Below, in pieces: positions 22,086 through 32,532 of a stretch of DNA of 64,000 nt. This DNA is from Lentinula raphanica. Lineage: Eukaryota; Basidiomycota; Agaricomycetes; Agaricales; Omphalotaceae. The stretch lies in the NCBI GenBank assembly GCA_027919835.1, contig JANVFP010000028.1, forward strand, positions 620,001 through 684,000, written 5' to 3'. The notes beneath the pieces were generated by a model that searched no databases, was not told where the DNA came from, and worked only from the letters and a program-made list of their open reading frames with translations. Each line of letters starts with the position of its first letter. Positions within the stretch are counted from its first letter, which is position 1. A program made the translations under genes and the position numbers.

Positions 22086-23539
22086 TGTAGTTTGGAAGAT
22101 GCAAGACATATCCAATCTGGTGCTACTCTCAGATCACTTTTTGCTACTATTCTCAAAGATTGTAATCCAGCTTAGCCTGCTGAATTGTGGGAGCAGTTCA
22201 AAGTTTACATTTGTGGATGACCTTCAACATTATCTTCAAAATCCACAAATTCTTTCTCATCCAACTCCACAACAGGTTTATAACTATGGTTTATATATAT
22301 ATCTCATAGATAAAATTTTGTCTCATGCAGGAACATATGAAGGATTGGAAACATTTTACTGGCATGCCAGTTCCAGATTATCAATTATCCAACAAGTAGC
22401 TGAAAATAGATTGATTGCAGAACGAATGGATTTTAATGTGGATGAACAACATCAACTGGCTGTTGGTAATATTGACAAACTTAATCAACAGCAAAAAGCA
22501 ACTTTTGATGCAATAAAAAATGCTATCTATAACAATCAGCCACAAATGTTCTTTCTTCACGGTCCTGCTGGAACTGACATCAGCAAAATAGCACAAATGA
22601 AATAATGGGAGTATAACATGTAACAGACATTATAACTGGCTGTAACAATGTTCATGCATATTATTGGTGTCATAACAGAGATATAATATACTGAAATGTG
22701 TAATATTCAACTGTAAGGATTGCAACTCGTTATTGCGAATAACAGCACATTATTACTTTGTTATTACACAGATATAATGAACTTATATTGCCACTTGTTC
22801 TAATAAGTATTGGTCAAAACCGAAGATCATCGTCCTCAAGAATGGCGATGTATTACTGTCGCGCCTCGCACACGGTTGTGCACGAAACGCGTTGGAATAC
22901 TCAACCCACTGATAGGGATTTGGCCACTGCGGAACTTCACATTCAACTTGGGAGAACGAGTGTAGTGTCATATACCAGTCCATCGGTGCTGCTGGACGAT
23001 GATAGATCTACATCATATCGTGGGTCAACTCCAGCCATAGACAATGTTTTTCACGGGAATGAGGAAGATGTACAGTGACTGGTCCGTTCTTCGTAAATTG
23101 TCACGTGGATCGCGTCGCGACGCGCCTATAAACGTTCCGTCATCGCTGGATAATCGTTTTCAGTCTTTCTTCTCATACTCTCAACATGACTCGAACGCCA
23201 AAGAAAAGGCCTTTGGTGACCGTATATCGACTTTCTATCTCTGTCGCTCTCTTTGGACCTCAATTCTCTTTAAGACTCAAGAATACACGTGTTCAAGTTG
23301 CTTCATACTCATCTCAGACAGACATCAAACCTCAAGTGCTCCAAGATAACCGCTTGTGAGGCATTGAGACAGGAAAGGCTGGCGTGAAGGCAAAAGTGCA
23401 GATATAAGATGAATTTACAGCCACAGTTGAATCGTGTGTGCATCACTTTCATGCTTATATGCTCTCAATCTGACAGCAACGAGTTAATTTCACTAAAAGC
23501 TTTATGATTTTGTGCATATGCAGCTGAGGCTGTAACTTC

Positions 23540-24053
23540 TATGCATAACATATGGGCAAGTCCCTGAAGCCCGTTTTGCATAACAGCGGGGCAGTTGCCC
23601 ACCACTCAATAAGCCTCACTATAGCTCACTATAGCAGTGGATGTAATGCATAACAACTTGGGCAACATGTTATGCATAACATATAGGCAAGAACATTTTT
23701 CAATATTTTTGAAAAAAAGAATTAATTGTATCTTTTGAAATATCCATTTTTGGAAAAAACTGACACCCCCTATAGGGGGTCTTTTTTAAGGTCTATCAAT
23801 ATATCCTCAACCCCTAACCCCTAACCCAACCCCTAACCACCCTAACCCCTAACCAAACCCCTAACCCTAACCTAACCCAACCCCTAACCCCCTAACCCTT
23901 ATTGGCTCATGTTTGGCACTGAATCAGACCCCAACGGGAGGGGCCTGATTCAGTGCTTAATCCCAGTTTAAATATTCATTTATTGACTGAGTGGATTAGT
24001 GCCCCGCTGTTATGCAAAATGGGCCTCAGGGACTTGCCCACTTGTTATGCATA
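23540..24053. mobile_element. TIR element with telomere-like core, copy 1
   Basis: About 54-bp inverted termini: TATGCATAACA...GGGCAAGTCCCTGA...TTTTGCATAACAGCGGGGC on the left, mirrored on the right. The core holds CCCTAA-type repeats (23808-23899), a GACACCCCCTATAGGGGGTC hairpin, AATCAGACCCC...GGGGCCTGATT, and TTAATCCCAGTT. It is nested in the 3.3-kb composite and is homologous in the core, but not in the termini, to 43441-43971. Confidence 0.7.
23808..23899 (+). repeat. internal telomere-like (CCCTAA/CCCCTAA) tract
   Basis: About 12 irregular units of CCCTAAC/CCCCTAAC. Located inside a TIR element, so this is not a chromosome end. Confidence 0.9.
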
Positions 24054-25288
24054 AAACCTACAGCTACAGGTGGCATATGATAATCAAGACTCTGCCTCCC
24101 ATGCTAAGTATGGATGCAACAAGCTATTTCCCCGATGCGGTCGAGGGCTAGAGGAGTCGTGTATTACTATAAGGCGCTGTGTCGGCATGTGTTGGCATGG
24201 CAATACAAGCTGCGTCTCTCTCTCTCGCTCCCTCCTGGCTTCCTCTGGTTTTCTTTTCAGCTCTGGATTTATGTTATCCTCTCAATCCTCACCTCTTCAC
24301 TGCATGTACGCTCGTCTCTGACAGGCAATGAACACCCAGCCCCTCCTTAGGCAAGGCTCCATTGCCTGTAGAAGCTGATTCGGGCACCGGTGACGGTCAG
24401 CCCACTACTTGTTCTCTGATCAATGGTCCCTTCCCATGCCCCACCAACCCATTGCCATAGAGAGGCTCCCATTCTCACTGATGGTTTGAGTCTCGTCTTC
24501 GTCACTCAACAAAGTCCAAGCTCATCGTAATCGTGTTTCGGATGTAGTCAGTTGACCTATATCTGATGAGGCTCACATGCTATGGCTGAACTGCAAACGG
24601 TGTTCAAACATCTGTGTCTTTGTTTGTACTAGCCACGAGCCACGGTATGCTTCATCTCGGTTTTTCCTTACTCTTCTTCGTATGACGCTCCGCTGCCTAT
24701 ATAGTGCTACTGGACCGGGATTGGCCTGCGCGAGCACTCAAAGAAACAAATCATGTTTCAACGACGCTGGTCCATCTAAGAAGGTACATCTTAAGGAGAC
24801 TCATCTGCAGATACTTACCTACTCACCAGGGCATCAAGGTTAGCGCAAATGCAATGGATACACTTGTTGACGCCGCTGTTGCTGGTGCGTGAATTCTCTC
24901 TCCCATCATGCAGTCTCATGGTAATCTGATGCCTTGTACCAGTGATTCCAACATCATTGTTTGTTTTCTTCAAAGTTGAGACGCTCGTTTGTAAGTTATC
25001 CGTCTGTTTCTACCATCACAGTTTCTCATCAGCACTATTCCCAAGATGCTTCTGCTGCCCGCTACGAGCGCTCTTGACCTATAACTCCTCATATATGAGC
25101 CTCAAGTTCTTCTCATGGGCAAAATTGACCATTAGCGCGATGTACATGATTTCAAGTTCTCTGTACATACATATACATATGAGGACAGGTTCCGGTGCGT
25201 CTCCAATCTTCGAGTGGTTTGCAGGGTGACTGAATTACATGCATCAAGACTCTGACCTTGGAGGGCTTCAACACATTTAGTATTTACC

Positions 25289-25426
25289 ATGCATGGCAAG
25301 AATCAAGGTGTCAGTGAAGGCGGTAATGGCAACGGTAGTCAAGTTGATAGCAGCGACGGTGACATTGGTGAGGGTGACGATTTCTACAATGACGGCGACG
25401 GCGATGGCGGCGGTAGTGATGAATAA
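25289..25426 (+). CDS. acidic Gly/Asp-rich 45-aa ORF, possibly a terminal exon
   Basis: ATG at 25289, stop TAA at 25424. The product is Asn/Gly/Asp-rich (SDGDIGEGDDFYNDGDGDGG, ending SDE), like the acidic tail of a nuclear protein. Upstream, 24840-24945 contains intron-like GTGCGT...TACCAG borders, so it may be the last exon of captured host DNA inside the 3.3-kb element. No family recognised. Confidence 0.25.
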   Translation: MHGKNQGVSEGGNGNGSQVDSSDGDIGEGDDFYNDGDGDGGGSDE

Positions 25427-26984
25427 AGTTTCGGACACTTTACTTCTCTGTTCATCATGTGCGTACATTTTTCATGTCTACCATTCTTCGTGTGTTTGCT
25501 ACTGCTCTTGTACATGCTTATCGTTAACTACTGTAAATGCTAATTGAATTCCATTGTATTCATTCTATATCAACAAAAGAAACCATTAGTAGTAGTACCT
25601 GCTGGATTTGCATAATGTACTACTGACATCCATTAAAAAGGTCTGTTATGTGTTGTAATATATCCGAAATCCGTTATAAAAACCTGAGTTCTGTAATAAT
25701 GTACTGTAAGTATGACAGTGTGTTATAGCAGATTGCAGTTGTGCTATAGCGGATGACAGCTGCGTTAAAATGCAGTAATAACACTGTTATAAGAGGGACC
25801 TTTGAGAAATAAAGTCCTGCTACCATGACAGGCATTATAGCGGATAATAGGCATTATAATGGGATTATAATATGTGTGCCCTTTTGCTGATGGAAAAAAC
25901 ATTTACCTATGATACACTGTGCTGTCATTTGCGGGCTGATAGAAAAATGGTCCTGTGTTGTGCCTCATCTGGCATTGCTGCTTTATTACTACCAAGAGGA
26001 AGAACTGCACATTCTACTTTCAAAATTCCAATTGAAATATTTGAAGGCAAAACATGTTCAGTGCCTAAGAATTCTGATTTAGGAGAACTTCTTGCAAAAG
26101 TCAGTTTGATAATTTGGGATGAAGGACTAATGCAGAACAAGTTTTGTCAAGAAGCAGTAGATTTGTTAATGCAAGATATTCGTTCAAGTGATAAACCATT
26201 TGGAGGTGTTACCAGTATTCAAGACTATGGAAGGATATCAAAGTTTTTCATCTGAAAGAAAACAAAAGATTAAGTAGTGGAACTGATGAAGATAAAGCAT
26301 ATGCAGAATGGTCATTACAGGTTGGACATGGATCAGCCAATGGGCCACAAAATCAAATTAAATTAGTCCCTGCTATAAAATGTGGAGATACTATCAACTC
26401 ATTAATTTCAGCAATATATCCAAGTTTATACTTGATAAATTCAGCTGCAGTCAATGATCAGTAGTTTTTGGAACAAACAATACTTTCTCCCAAAAATGAC
26501 AATGTAGATGATCTCAATTTCCAAGGTTTGAATACATTGAAAGGTGATATCTTTACTTATTATAGTGCAGATGCTGCAGTTACAGATCAAGCAGCTGATG
26601 GTGATTTTCAGTATCCTGTTGAGTATTTGAATAAAATCAAAGGATTTGGCCTGCCTCTTTCAAATCTGAAATTAAAAATTGATGCTCCCATTATGAATCT
26701 TCAGAACTTGTATCTTTCAGCTGGAGTATGCAATGGGACATGTGCAATTCTTACACAATGTAGACCAAGAGTTTTGGAAGCTAGAATCATTGGTGGAGAA
26801 AATGCAGGCCATGTCATTTTGATTCCAAGAATTACACTGACTCTAACCAACTTGGATTTGCCATTTGTATTTCAAAGATGTCAATTTCCTGTACAACTTG
26901 CTTTTGCAATGTCAATCAATAAATCTCAAGGACAGTCAGTAGAAATAGTGGGATTGAATCTTTGAACTCCAGTTTTTACACATG

Positions 26985-28200
26985 GTCAACTGTATGTATA
27001 ATGTTGCTCTTCCATGAAGTACTACTAAACAAGGAGTTAAAGCTATCGTTCCTGAGGGTAAGCATTTTTTTTCAAAATAATAAATAAGTTCTAACACCTA
27101 ATTCATTACAGGTGATACTGAATGCATAACACAGAATATTGTATATTCAGAAATTATTCTTGATTGACTCTATCATATTTTGCTATAACTAGATTATTAT
27201 TTGTATAATATTTTTTGAGCATTCATGAATTTTTGAGTCTTTACTGATAAAAAGGAACTTATTCTACCGTGACATAGGCACAGGTTAAAAAGCTTGTAAG
27301 TATAGAAAGATATCACCCTCAATGTGTTGAAACATTTAAGAATACTATGTAACTACTATGTACTAAAATTTGTCAGAGTTGATCAGAAAGCTCAAATGAG
27401 GTATTGAAAATAAAGAGCACCCAAAAAGTGTTGGTGTCAAGAAAAAGGCTGGGTAGGCACTTGAGAAGCTGACTAAGGATTAAGTAATAAGATGTGTTGG
27501 AATTTGGGTGTCATTTATTTTGTTAAAGTTTAGTAATTCTGATGAAGAACATCAAAGGCCCTAACCTATTTTATAAGATATAAGATGACTAATATTACCA
27601 GAGTATTAGTAAACTACTCCTAACAATTTTTTGAAAACATAGGGTAGCTACCTCAGAAGGACCCCTGGCACCCTAAGTAGGGTAGCTACCCATCTCAAAA
27701 CCTCACACTATGGGGGTAGCTACCCAGCCTGTGGTAGCTACCTACCTTAAGGACCCCAGGGTAGCCTACCCATATTTTGGGCCTCTTAGGCCTATTTAGG
27801 TACACCATTTTTTTGGCCTAAGAAGGCCTGTTTGGTGGGTGCCTGAAGTGCTCTTGAGATAATTTATAGTATAGGATTATAGATTCTTCAAGTTGTAATT
27901 ATATAAGTCCCTACATAATATAATATAATTAAAGATTATATAATGCTGAAATATGAAGTAGGATATAAAATAGAAATAAGACAAAATAATTGATTTTTAT
28001 TCATAACATTACCTTTTGAAAGCACCTCAAAGACACTCAAAGATCCTCAAGGCACTTCAAAGCACTACAAAGCACTTCAAAAGAATACCCCAAGACTTTC
28101 AAGTGGCTAAAAGTCCCTAGGATTTGGGGGGTATCTTTGCATGTTTTGGGAGCTCCAAAGCCTTGAAAGACTCTAGGGAGCCTGAAAGCACCTTTTAGTG
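26985..28200. other. AT-rich intergenic DNA with two repeat blocks
   Basis: No gene seen. 27643-27742 carries four perfect GGTAGCTACC palindromes (27643, 27681, 27715, 27733) plus an imperfect fifth, within hairpin-forming GGGTAGCTACCC contexts. 28015-28200 resembles the interior of the CATCAG elements (CAAAG-rich short-period repeat, GGGGGGTATCT), but its ends are not recognisable. Confidence 0.5.
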
Positions 28201-29909
28201 GCTGAGAATGTTAGGTGCTCGTTGCTCTATCCCTCGACGGCACCAAAGACGAAGGCTACGAGCGTTCCGTCCAAAAGAACGTTGTAGACAGACTGCTAGG
28301 CTAATGAGTCTACACCAAAGATCTGGATTCCGAGTGATTGTTAATTGCCGAAACTTTGTTGTTAGTAGTACACTTGATGTTACACTGGTAATAACCAGAC
28401 CAAGATGAGAGAATAAAGCCGAATCGTATTGAGAACCTTTGAAAATAACCAATCTGGGGATTGGTTTACAAAATACATACAGCTTATATAGGTTTTCTGT
28501 AAGTAATGTATATAAAAGGTAAGTAATATAAAAGATTGTCGGCTGTGGGACGCGTCACCACGATGATAATCGTGATGACATGACCCGTAGCCATATCATT
28601 GTCAATCGTCGTCGATCTGACTCGACGACGAGTCAAATAAAGAAGGCACGGGTCGACGTAGGCATACGCGTCGACCCGGCCGGTTAAATGACAAGAAGGT
28701 ATGAAATAAACAATAAAAAGGGACGGCAGGCGAGGAGTCGCCTTGACTCGTCTTGAGTCGCCTGACGTCATAAGAAACAAACCAGAGCCGAGGTTACGCG
28801 TGTGGGATCCGAACGAGCTAAGGGGAAGCCAAACGAGGCAAAGGGAAGCCGAGATGAGGGAGCCAAGATAGGGCAGACCTTTGAAGGCAGAATTGTGCAA
28901 GCAGACCGAGAGGAAGCCGACGAAACGCGTGTACGAACCGAGGGTAGCGTGGTTGAGGTAAATGAAGGCTGAACAACGCGTGCACAAGCCGGAAATACGA
29001 GAGTGGGGTTTGGGAATGGTTGAACGGCACAAGGAAAGGGTGCCAGGCGTGTATAGTAATTGTAGATGACCAAACGAAGTGTAAAAGATCCGGCGTCGAC
29101 GTAGACGAACCGTGGATGACGAGAACGAGTCGGCAAGGTGCCGAACGAAAAAAGGAGGGGCGAGGACGAACTTGATGTGGCGGAGCCGAGGATGTAACAC
29201 GAAGAAGGGGTTGTCGGCTGTGTATCGTCACCAAGGATGACGAAACGAGGTGGATCCGAGCCGTAGATGACGAAGACGAAATGAGGGAAGGCCGAGCGGA
29301 AAAACGGGTGGGCGAAATCGACGTTGACAAGGCGGTACCGTGGCATTAGCACGAAAAGGCGGATCCGAGGGTCTACTGAGGGTTTCGAGATCCGGATATA
29401 CACGGGACAAGTGAGGAATCGTCGACGCGAGTCGACGATAGCCCCATCGTGCTGTCGGATATTCGTTAGCTTGGATGTAATCCGTTCATCGAACGGATTA
29501 CACACTGGTAATCATAGTGGCTGGCAGACCGTGTCCTCGCGGTCTCCAGCCCTCTAGGCTCGTCCCTCGTCGTCTCTGCTATTCCTTCGTCGTTCCTTGT
29601 GGTCCCTGATGTCGTTTCCGCGGTCCTATGGCGTTGAGGAGGAGTGGTGATGGAGAGGAGAAGGGGGAGAAGAGAAGAACGAGTCGTGGGAAGAAGCAAA
29701 AGACGGCGCTTCTGCGTTGAGATGCCGAGACGCCGAATAAGCGCCACCTCGGCGTAAGCTCGGCCAACGATAAAAGGGGCTTGTAGGAATGGTTTAGGCC
29801 CAAATAAATGATGGAAAAATATGGAAAAATACCAGAAAATTAGGGAAAATTCAGGGGTATAGGGTGGATGCTTGTGAGGATGTTGGAGCACATGTTATGC
29901 TTCATAACA
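28200..29909 (-). mobile_element. LTR-like block (solo or truncated), copy 1
   Basis: On the minus strand it begins TGTTATGAAGCATAACATG at 29909. It continues with TTTATCGTTGGCCGAGC, GCGCTTATTCGGCGTCTCGGC and a CGTCGACTCGCG palindrome, down to a TATATAA box near 28485. Its first part aligns with 44002-44792 plus 48731-48869 in the opposite orientation. The TG start, promoter-like TATA and repeat nature suggest a long LTR. The lower end and the primer-binding site are not visible. Several long open frames here are GC-rich artefacts. Confidence 0.5.
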
Positions 29910-30166
29910 GAGAACTCAGTAAATTTTTCCTGATGACTAGTGTATGCTCAAAAGAGAGTCTCAAAAAAATATTGTGGTGACATACAAATTTTGTTTCATA
30001 GTGCTTTCTGACATATATTTGGTACTATCACCTGACTACTATTTAGTATTCTGAGTCCTGACTCAGCCAAAGCAAAGCATTATCAGAAACTTATCTTACT
30101 TGAGAATATGAAACTTAGATAGAATTTTATATGAAAGCAATTTTCCTAATAGTAAACATAGACATC

Positions 30167-30202
30167 TATATATATATATATATATATGTATATATAATAT
30201 AA
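30167..30202. repeat. TA microsatellite
   Basis: Mostly perfect (TA)n with one G interruption. Confidence 0.9.
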
Positions 30203-30229
30203 TGATGAAGTCAAGCTACTATGAAGCCT

Positions 30230-32150
30230 ACAGGTCAAATGGCTATTGCAGATATATCTGCACCACATTTGAGTAGAAGCTCAACAATATCTTTGTGATC
30301 ATTCAATCTTGCAGCATCAAGCACAGTGCACTGTGCCATGATATCCTGCATGAGCATTCACATCATCAGCAAAACCTGCTTTCTGTGCCACAGCACTCCC
30401 AGCATTGTATTGTGCTGTCCAGTGCTGTCCAGCACTGCATTGATGCTGTATGGTGCTCAATAGATTTCCCTGATATAATTCCATGTGATATTGCATTGTG
30501 AGAACTCATAAGCTCATGTTGAGCCAGTACTGAATTGGAGCTGGATGGCACTGGCCAGCATTGAATGGGTGCTGGACTGAATAGGTCTTGTCCAGTGCTG
30601 TCCAGAGGCAGCTTCGCTGGGAGTGCTGGAGGTGCTGTCCAGCATTGTGATTTGCACCCCATTTAATTAAAACATCTACAACATCTTGATAGCCAGCAAA
30701 TGCAGCAGCTTGGATTGCTGTCCCAAACTCTCCTGCATGAGCATTGATATTTGCACCACCTACAATTAGATGAGGAACAACATCTCTATGACCATAATAT
30801 GCTGCAGTTTGAAGGGCTGTTCCATAGTATCCTGCTTTTGGCCCCACATTTCAACATCATTTCAATTATATCTTTGTTTCCTTTATATGCTGCAGCTTGA
30901 ATAGCTGTCCCAAAGTATCCTGCCTCAGCATTGACATCAGCATTATATCTAATCAAAAGTTCAACAACATTTTTGTGACCTTTGAATGCTGCAGCATAAA
31001 TGGCTGTTCCAAAGGATCCCTTCATATCATCAATATCTGAATCACTCTCTTCTAAAAACTGCAGGAAATCAGAATTTGGATGACCAAATCTTTCCATAAT
31101 ATTGGCAATATCTGTATAAGTGTACAATGTTGCAGCTGGAATATTTATTGCTGCCAGTCTTTCTGCCTTAGCATCAATATCTGCACCGCTTTCGATGAGA
31201 ATTCAACAATATCTGTATTTCCATGGAATGCTGGAGCTTGAATGGCTGTTCCATAGTCATTTGCCTTGGCATTAACATCTGCACCAAGTCTAATGAGCAT
31301 TTCAATAACATCCTTGTGACCACTGAATGCTGCAGCTTGAAGAGCTGTCCCAAAGTGTCCTGCATAAAGATTGATATCTGCACCATATCTGATCAAAGTT
31401 TCAACAATATCTTTGTTGCCTGTGAATGCAGCTGCTTCAATAGCTGTTCCAAAGTATCCTGCCTGTGCATTAACATTTGCACCATACATTATTAGAAGTT
31501 TGATGATATCTTTGTAGTCATTCAATGCTGCAGCCGCAATGGCAGTTCCAATTTTGCCTGCTTTAACATTAACATCTGCATCAAATCTAATCAAAAGTTC
31601 AATAATATCTTTATGACCATTCAATGCTGCAACTTGAATAGCTGTTCCATATTTATCTGCTTGAATATTCACATTTGCACCTGAGGAGAGTAGGCAATCA
31701 ACATTATCTTGATAACCGTTATGTGTTGCAGCATGAAGAGCTGTTCCATCATATCCTGCTTTGATATTGACATCTACACCATATTTAATGAGGTATTTAA
31801 CAATATTCTTTTGACCACGTGATGCTGCAGCTTGAAGAGTTGTTCCTTCCCTCCCTCCTTCAATATTGACATCTGCACCATGATTGATTAACATTTCAAG
31901 GATATCTTTGTGACCATTCATTGCCGGTGCTTGAATAGCTGTTCCAAACTCGCCTCCCTGAGCATTAACATCTGCACCACTTTTGATCAAATAATATACA
32001 ACATCTGTGTGACCAAATAATGCTGCAGCTTGCAGAGCTGTCTTATAGTATCCTGCCTTGGCATTGACATCAGCTCCACAATTCATTAATACTTCAATCA
32101 TATTTTTATATCCTCTATATGCTGCAACAGGAATAGCTGTCACAAGGCAT
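30230..32150 (-). pseudogene. truncated ankyrin-repeat array
   Basis: Read from about 32143 downward: repeated 33-residue ankyrin units of the form GADVNAKAGYYKTALQAAALFGHTDVVYYLIKS, at least 17 of them, more diverged from each other than those at 34595-38269. There is no NACHT domain; the 5' end abuts copia-derived sequence. Frames shift near 31200 and 30845, and a CATCAG element (30364-30649) splits a GAN|VNAHAG repeat junction. It may be the C-terminal half of a second NLR-ankyrin gene arranged head-to-head with the plus-strand NLR. Confidence 0.75.
30364..30649. mobile_element. CATCAG-family element, subfamily F
   Basis: 286 bp, left end CATCAGCAAAACCTGC, right end GCTGTCCAGCATTGTG, AT/AT duplication (30362-30363, 30650-30651). 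The interior is rich in GTGCTGTCCAG and contains the AGCACTCCCAGC/GCTGGGAGTGCT inverted pair. The duplication is confirmed by the ankyrin frame around it. Only one end has the canonical CATCAG. Confidence 0.65.
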
Positions 32151-32200
32151 TATACTAAGAATCAACTTTATACCTTGTTACTGTGGTTTTATGGCTGTAC
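32146..32200 (-). repeat. copia 3'-end fragment joined to the ankyrin array
   Basis: Nearly matches 41631-41680 (AAGGCATTATACTAAGAA[T/C]C, then ACTTTATACCT[T/C]GTTAC), which lies between the copia RNase H stop and its downstream flank. The match stops at GACAG, where the ankyrin codons begin. Confidence 0.6.
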
Positions 32201-32443
32201 ATACATAAAAGCCTAGTCTAGTTCTAAGTACAGTTCCTTGTGAGAATCATTGTCTAAATTGAGATAACATACTGGTAATAATATAATAGTCTATATATTG
32301 AAAGAAAAAATAGGGGCCATTGCGGAAGCTTATTGAATAGATGAACCAAGATATGAGATTGATGCTGATATAAAATGTATATAATATCATAGCACCTGTC
32401 AATCCAACTCAAGTATCAGATCAGGTGCTTTTTCAAGGGCACA

Positions 32444-32452
32444 TATAAATAG
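32444..32452 (+). promoter_or_regulatory. TATA box candidate of the NLR gene
   Basis: TATAAATAG, about 90 bp upstream of the proposed start codon at 32533, in otherwise noncoding DNA. Confidence 0.45.
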
Positions 32453-32532
32453 AGCTCTTGTTTTGACACATTTCTACTCTTGCCCATCAACACTTATCTT
32501 TCACTGCTATCAACAGGTCAGCAAAGTACCAT

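Larger units (their letters stand above)
22578..25892. mobile_element. 3.3-kb CATCAG-ended composite element
   Basis: Left end CATCAGCAAAATAGCAC, right end GTGCCCTTTTGCTGATG, GA/GA duplication (22576-22577, 25893-25894). It sits exactly in the Walker A codons of the helicase; removing it with one GA rejoins the open frame. The ends are shared with the small CATCAG MITEs, but the subterminal DNA is different (TATAAT-rich). No transposase is recognisable inside. The interior holds a telomere-repeat MITE and exon-like fragments. Confidence 0.8.
22096..26964 (+). pseudogene. Helitron-type PIF1-like helicase remnant, split by a 3.3-kb insertion
   Basis: Left part 22096-22577 encodes LRSLFATILKDCNPA, DDLQHYLQNPQILSHPTPQQVY and NQQQKATFDAIKNAIYNN, then FFLHGPAGT (start of Walker A). 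It resumes at 25893 with KTFTYDTLCCHLRADRKMVL, CCASSGIAALLLPRGRTAHS and a Walker B-like SLIIWDE. About 26220-26245 has a large deletion: the GGDFRQ-type region is missing and the frame restarts at KVFHLKENKRL. The C-terminal part ends QCQFPVQLAFAMSINKSQGQS-like. In-frame TAG stops occur near 22169 and 26462, both fitting CAG-to-TAG. No Rep domain is seen. It begins about 10 bp after the HGH1-like stop codon. Confidence 0.8.

Noticed and set aside
23808..23899. Telomere-like repeat taken as a chromosome end or fusion point
   Set aside because: It lies inside a TIR element, with a homologous element at 43441-43971, so it is mobile-element content.
28484..29505. Two long minus-strand ORFs (238 and 245 aa)
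   Set aside because: They overlap in different frames within GC-rich LTR-like DNA, start and stop arbitrarily, and show no domain.
29917..29929. TTTTTCCTGATG resembling the right end of a CATCAG element
   Set aside because: No matching left end or duplication could be found nearby; it may be a relic or chance.
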